DNA of 64,000 nucleotides, taken from assembly GCF_010389155.1 (NCBI RefSeq), contig NC_057764.1:14756001-14820000 (forward strand), read 5' to 3'. A program made the position numbers and the translations under genes. The notes under the pieces are model-generated. The model saw only the letters and a program-made list of their open reading frames with translations, had not been told where the DNA came from and did not search any database. The stretch's first letter is position 1. Each line of letters opens with the position of its first letter. Below, piece by piece: positions 59,946 to 64,000 of this stretch. Source of the DNA: Erigeron canadensis (Eukaryota; Streptophyta; Magnoliopsida; Asterales; Asteraceae).

Positions 59946-60333
59946 TGCAATTCAAATGATTTACATATACAAAGATAAAGAACATAAATCACAAGTCAAG
60001 ACATAATAAAGTAGTATAAATACATTAACAGAAATTAAAATAAATAATACTATATCATAAATATAATGTAACAATTACATTAATATTTATCTTATAATCT
60101 TTATCTATTTTAACTTACAACAATAATATTATATCATAAATATAATGTAACACATACATTCATATTTATCTTATAATCATTATTCTTCATTACTCGAGTA
60201 TTTTAAAATTACACTGTCAATATGTTAAGCCGAACAGAATAATTCTTTGATAACTATTCTAAGCTGAATAATACTTTGATTAACACTCTAAACTGTTATT
60301 ATAACTCAAGTAATCAATACAAAATTAATAGCA
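59946..60333 (-). other. AT-rich spacer between the two extra ORFs
   Basis: Very AT-rich, with a duplicated segment of about 60 bp (ATATCATAAATATAATGTAAC at about 60051 and 60130, minus one base). It could be an intron; acceptor-like TTGCAG is at its left end. No ORF. Confidence 0.4.
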
Positions 60334-62788
60334 CTAAGGTTCATAATCCGAATCTGATTCTGACTCTGAAGATGTATGAGTTAACTCTGACTGTTCTTTC
60401 ATTTGATCCCTAAGTGATCCTGGATCATAATAATCATCATAATCCATAATCTCAGCTCTAGCTCTCATATGAGCTTGTGGATCATATCCCAATCTCTTTT
60501 CTAGTCTATGCACAATTAAAGGGTGCAAATCTGACTCTGTAGAGGCATTGGTAGTAGAATCAATCTTAATTGACTCACTATCCTGAGTAGATTTTCCTTT
60601 GCTATTTTCTTTTTCTTTATGATTATGAGGATCATTCACTATCTCCCTTTCTATTCTATCAAAAATAGAATCGGAATTACCTGAATTGGAATCTTCCCCA
60701 TCACCATTGTGATCTGGATCATCAGGATCTGCATCTGGAGCGGTCATCACAGCTTTTCCTTTTTCTTGAGTCCCAGAAATACTAGCAACAACTGTACCTG
60801 CAATCTCTGACTCTCTTTGTCTTGATGACTCCCCCTGAACATCAGCAGTCTCTGTATCCATAGCAGCATCATCAACAACATCTTGATCTTGACCTCTATT
60901 CTCTGGCTCACCTGGTTGTGTTTGATCTTGACCTTGAGCTGGATCTTAATCTTCATGATCATCATCTCTAGTCTTCTTTGCAAGCTCATCATCTCTACAA
61001 CCATCTTTATCTACCCCTTGAGCCAAGAATTGGTCAAGTCTAGATCCAAGAGAATGAACAAGAGCAGTCATCATGTCCATCTCTTCCTGATGCTTAGCAG
61101 CTTGGAGTTTTAGCTGACTCTCCAAAGCTGTAATCCTCATCTCCAACATCTTCTTCTCAGAAAATAAACGACTCAGCTGCACTTGAACCGGTACAGGTGG
61201 ACGTGAAGTAGAAGCAACGTCAGATGTAGAGACCTGAGGGGGCATCGTAGCTTCAAATGAAGGCATACGAGCACTTGAAGTTCCTGTGGGAAGCATCTGT
61301 GGTCTTTGCAGAAGAGCCAACAGACGTCCCAAAACAGTAGAAACAGGAACTGTCGCCTGAATAGGAGCAGACGAAGGCCTAGGAGCAACAAGTGTCGGAA
61401 CTGTAGACTCCGGAGCAGCAAGAATCGTAACAGTTGTAGCTTTAGTGACAACTTGTGCGCGAGAACCAATTCCTCTTATAATAAACTTTGGTCTCGACCT
61501 TCTCTCCCCAACAGTAACACCAGTAGAAGGAGCAGACACAGACACAGGAATCTCAGAGACAGAAGCTCTTAAAGCAGCAACCAATGGAGTATCACCAACA
61601 GTAGGTGCATGAGACCTCTCCATGGCTTCACTATATGCAGCGAACTCTCTATCAACCTCAGCTTGAGATCTTGCATGTGTTCTTCTTCTCTTTGGCAGTC
61701 TTTCTTCCTCTTCTTCATCTTCTGAGTCCTCAACAACATTAACCGGGACTTCAGAAGGATCAGCAGCAACATCAACTGGAGCAGAGGTAGAAGTAGAAAC
61801 TCCAGCAGATGTAGATACAAGATTTGTAGAATCATCAATATCCTCCATGAGGGCATCCATATCAGAATCATGCTCTAGATCACCAGCATATAGAGGAACA
61901 TCATTAAGTCCCTCAAACTGATCAGCTCGTTCTTCATGAGGATCATCCTGAGTTAGGATTAATCAAACCTTGTCGAGGTGCAACATAGTTAGGATTAATC
62001 AAATGTCCGAACAGAGGAGGATTATCAACCTCAATCGGAACATTTCTTCCCGACACGTGTTTCAAACTTTCTGTAAATGCCTTATAAGTAAGACGACCTA
62101 AATTGAACGTAGGACCGTCAAATGGCAAATCAGCTGCAAAGTGACGAATGATAATCATCACAAATCTTGGAAACAAGTAAAACTTCTTGTCGGTTCCAAA
62201 TGATCTCATTTGCCTTTCAAAATTATCAAAAATGTACTGAGAAAAGCTATATGGCTTGTTCAGCACCAAGGCCACCAACTGAGATGCATTCTGAATATTC
62301 ATCTGATCATGACCCGTACTCCGATGACTCATAGACCTCAACAAATAGTAAGCAAGGAGCTTCCATTTGCCGCGAAGATTCTTTCTAAAGTATGGGTGTG
62401 TAATGTTACCAGCATAACTCATACGACGTAGAGCACCGTCACAGAATTCTTCTGTAAACTCAGTAGGACCTTGCTCCATGTCATCAACACCTAAGCGTAG
62501 AATAGTCCTTAAGTCTCCAGCTGAGAACGAAATAGAACGTCCTCCAACAGTAGTGCGAATGTACAAATGAGCACCCATCTGCACTGATCGAGCTGAGTTC
62601 CAAAACTCCCGAATGAGACTTATTATCAACGGAGGGTTCTCGGTCAATGCAAAATTAATGCGACAACGTGCAAGAAACTGGAGAACACCGTGAAACTCTG
62701 CAGTGCACCCCGTCTGCGTGATACTGAGATCGAGTGCAACATTGTGTTCCTTAGCGAATACACGAGCGTTATCACCTTGTCCAACCAT
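60334..62788 (-). pseudogene. Extra ORF of the right-edge element, nearly intact
   Basis: Starts with ATG at 62788 right after a TTTTGTGCAG|GT acceptor-like site. About 818 codons with only two lesions: a frameshift near 61943, beside a short local duplication of TTAGGATTAATCAAA, and a TAA near 60948. Domain landmarks: NPPLIISLIREFW (51-63), ILRLG (96-100), GKWKLLAYYLLRSM (140-153), NKPYSFSQYIFDNF (177-190), LFPRFV (205-210). The rest is acidic and low complexity, with a basic LPKRRRTHARS cluster, a Leu-rich helical part (SEKKMLEMRITALESQLKLQ) and the conserved end LEKRLGYDPQAHMRARAEI. No membrane segment. Function unknown. Confidence 0.72.
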
Positions 62789-63600
62789 ACCTGCACAAAA
62801 TCAGACAAAAACGACAAGAAAAACAAAGTTAGAATAAACGAAAATAAAAATTAGGGTTTTGGCTTTCTGCTTCGTGATGACGTCATCACGAGGAGGTTTT
62901 CCCTCGTCGTGACGTCAGCACGAGCCAGTATGAAACCCAGAAACACGAAGATAAAAACATCTCCATATGATGTTAAAATCAATCAAAAACATCATTGTGG
63001 ACTTGTTTACGGTTTGTGTATGTCCAGAAAACAAAATCGAAACGAATTCGATGAACACGAAGTTGATTCGTGTTGTTCGTGTGAATAGTGATCGAACCAT
63101 AGTTTTATCAATTAATCTTGATTTAACACTTGTTAACTTAAATTTTCATTAGATTTAACATGTTTAAACATCAATTTATCCAATTTTAAGTCCAATTAAA
63201 GTCCAAATCCTCATTAATCGAAGTTCTAATTTGTGGTTCGTCCTAGTTACTGTTCACGCGAGGCAAAATCAAAAATTTTGGCATTATAACGACTTGTAAT
63301 CGTTCAAATTCATAGTCAAAACATCAAGAATCTATCCTAGATCAAGTATTTACCAACAAACTAGGATGATTAATATGAAAAGAAGATGAAATCGATCGAA
63401 AATAAAGACGAATGAACAGTGGCACGAGGGAGAGGTGATTCGTGTGATTTACTTAGGGTTAATTGTCGATTAAAAGTAATTAATGAATAGTAAAACCCGT
63501 ATTTATATTCGGAGCTTCGTGGGCCGGACCGAAGGAGTCCTTCGTGGGCTTCACACTGATGTCAGCATGAGGCATGATGATGTCAACACGGACCAAAACG
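62789..63600 (-). promoter_or_regulatory. Promoter-like region upstream of the right-edge extra ORF
   Basis: On the minus strand a TATA box (TATAAATA) is at 63500-63507, preceded by TGACATCAG and TGTTGACATCATCATGCC motifs (about 63550-63590). The leader contains a 20-bp perfect palindrome TCGTGATGACGTCATCACGA at 62872-62891 and a related imperfect one at about 62904-62926. A pyrimidine-rich stretch and GTGCAG acceptor-like site lie just before the ATG, and a TTG|GTAAAT donor-like site near 63352. The motifs match those of the family's LTR (1187-1245). Confidence 0.45.
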
Positions 63601-64000
63601 AATTTTCAGAATTTAAATCACATAATCTCCATTTCTTAGCCAAATTTCGCAAATTTTCCAGAAATCTAAATAAGGAAAAATTCCAGAAATTCTAGAAACA
63701 TAAACCTGTAGATACTCGTTACTAAAAACCTGTATCTACTCGAATATGCTTTCGTAAATCATCCGTACTAACTTGTCATCACAATAATGTATCAAATAAA
63801 TCTTACATTATTATCTTGACATAAAAACGATCATTTCTTCATTGATGTTTAACTTAAACAAATACAAACTTACATCAAAACACATTTAATGTATAATGTA
63901 TGACAAAATATCACATTACATCTTAGGTTGAGATCTTGATAATATAACCTATCACACTAAGTCTTAGGTTATTAAAGCAGATCATCCTTGTATCACTTGT
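63601..64000. other. Unassigned edge sequence
   Basis: AT-rich, no ORF above noise. It presumably belongs to the spacer upstream of the extra ORF in the right-edge element, with pol expected beyond the window. A TCTTAGGTT phrase recurs near 63922 and 63961. Confidence 0.35.

Noticed and set aside
60001..60190. Tandem AT-rich segment as a MITE
   Set aside because: No terminal inverted repeat or target-site duplication could be found; only a local duplication is visible.

Overview
This window is plant nuclear DNA made almost entirely of nested, mostly broken transposable elements. No host gene, rRNA or tRNA gene is visible. The plant assignment rests on Ty1/copia and Ty3/gypsy elements primed by initiator Met-tRNA (TGGTATCAGAGC), long chromovirus-type LTRs beginning TGTAACACCCCGA, a MuDR/MULE transposase, and a LINE tail with the plant zf-RVT domain. 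A eudicot, perhaps a composite, is only a guess. The setting looks like gene-poor heterochromatin.

Layout, left to right. 1-1528: 5' end of a minus-strand copia element (gag, leader, PBS, 5' LTR). 1529-5107: non-coding DNA rich in tandem repeats, including a 382-bp unit present three times in a row. 5108-15537 (copy A) and 29095-39441 (copy B): a duplicated block of about 10.4 kb. Each copy holds the 3' part of a plus-strand element with a large extra ORF and its 3' LTR, then a dead MULE, then a 0.3-kb LTR2 fragment, a gypsy leader and a 2.4-kb gypsy LTR (LTR1). 15538-22665: a minus-strand gypsy element with broken pol, no recognisable gag, and a small tail-anchored ORF in the gag position. 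22666-29094: 3' part of a minus-strand copia element, with a 1,223-codon extra ORF behind its own TATA promoter. 39442-41945: more of LTR2, carrying a 5'-truncated LINE with a 16-bp target-site duplication. 41950-46375: 5' half of a copia element (LTR, PBS, gag, protease, start of integrase). 46376-49480: a gypsy LTR and pol tail. 49490-57808: plus-strand gypsy element split by a probable Tat/Athila-type solo LTR and ending in a 3.2-kb LTR2. 57809-58154: LTR fragment. 58155-64000: 3' end of a minus-strand element of the same LTR family as the left edge, with two extra ORFs.

The most interesting thread is the extra ORF. It lies downstream of pol where pol is visible, and beside the 3' LTR in the other cases. 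Three divergent families (6554-9036 with its duplicate 30541-33021, 23909-27577, and 60334-62788) appear to share one N-terminal domain followed by a long acidic or coiled-coil tail with a basic cluster. Each is preceded by promoter-like DNA with a TATA box. In two families that DNA shares a family-specific CG-rich palindrome with the element's own LTR. This suggests these elements transcribe an accessory gene from a private promoter rather than by read-through of pol. Every copy here carries at least one lesion, so the evidence is comparative.

All alignments and identities were judged by eye. No searches were run.
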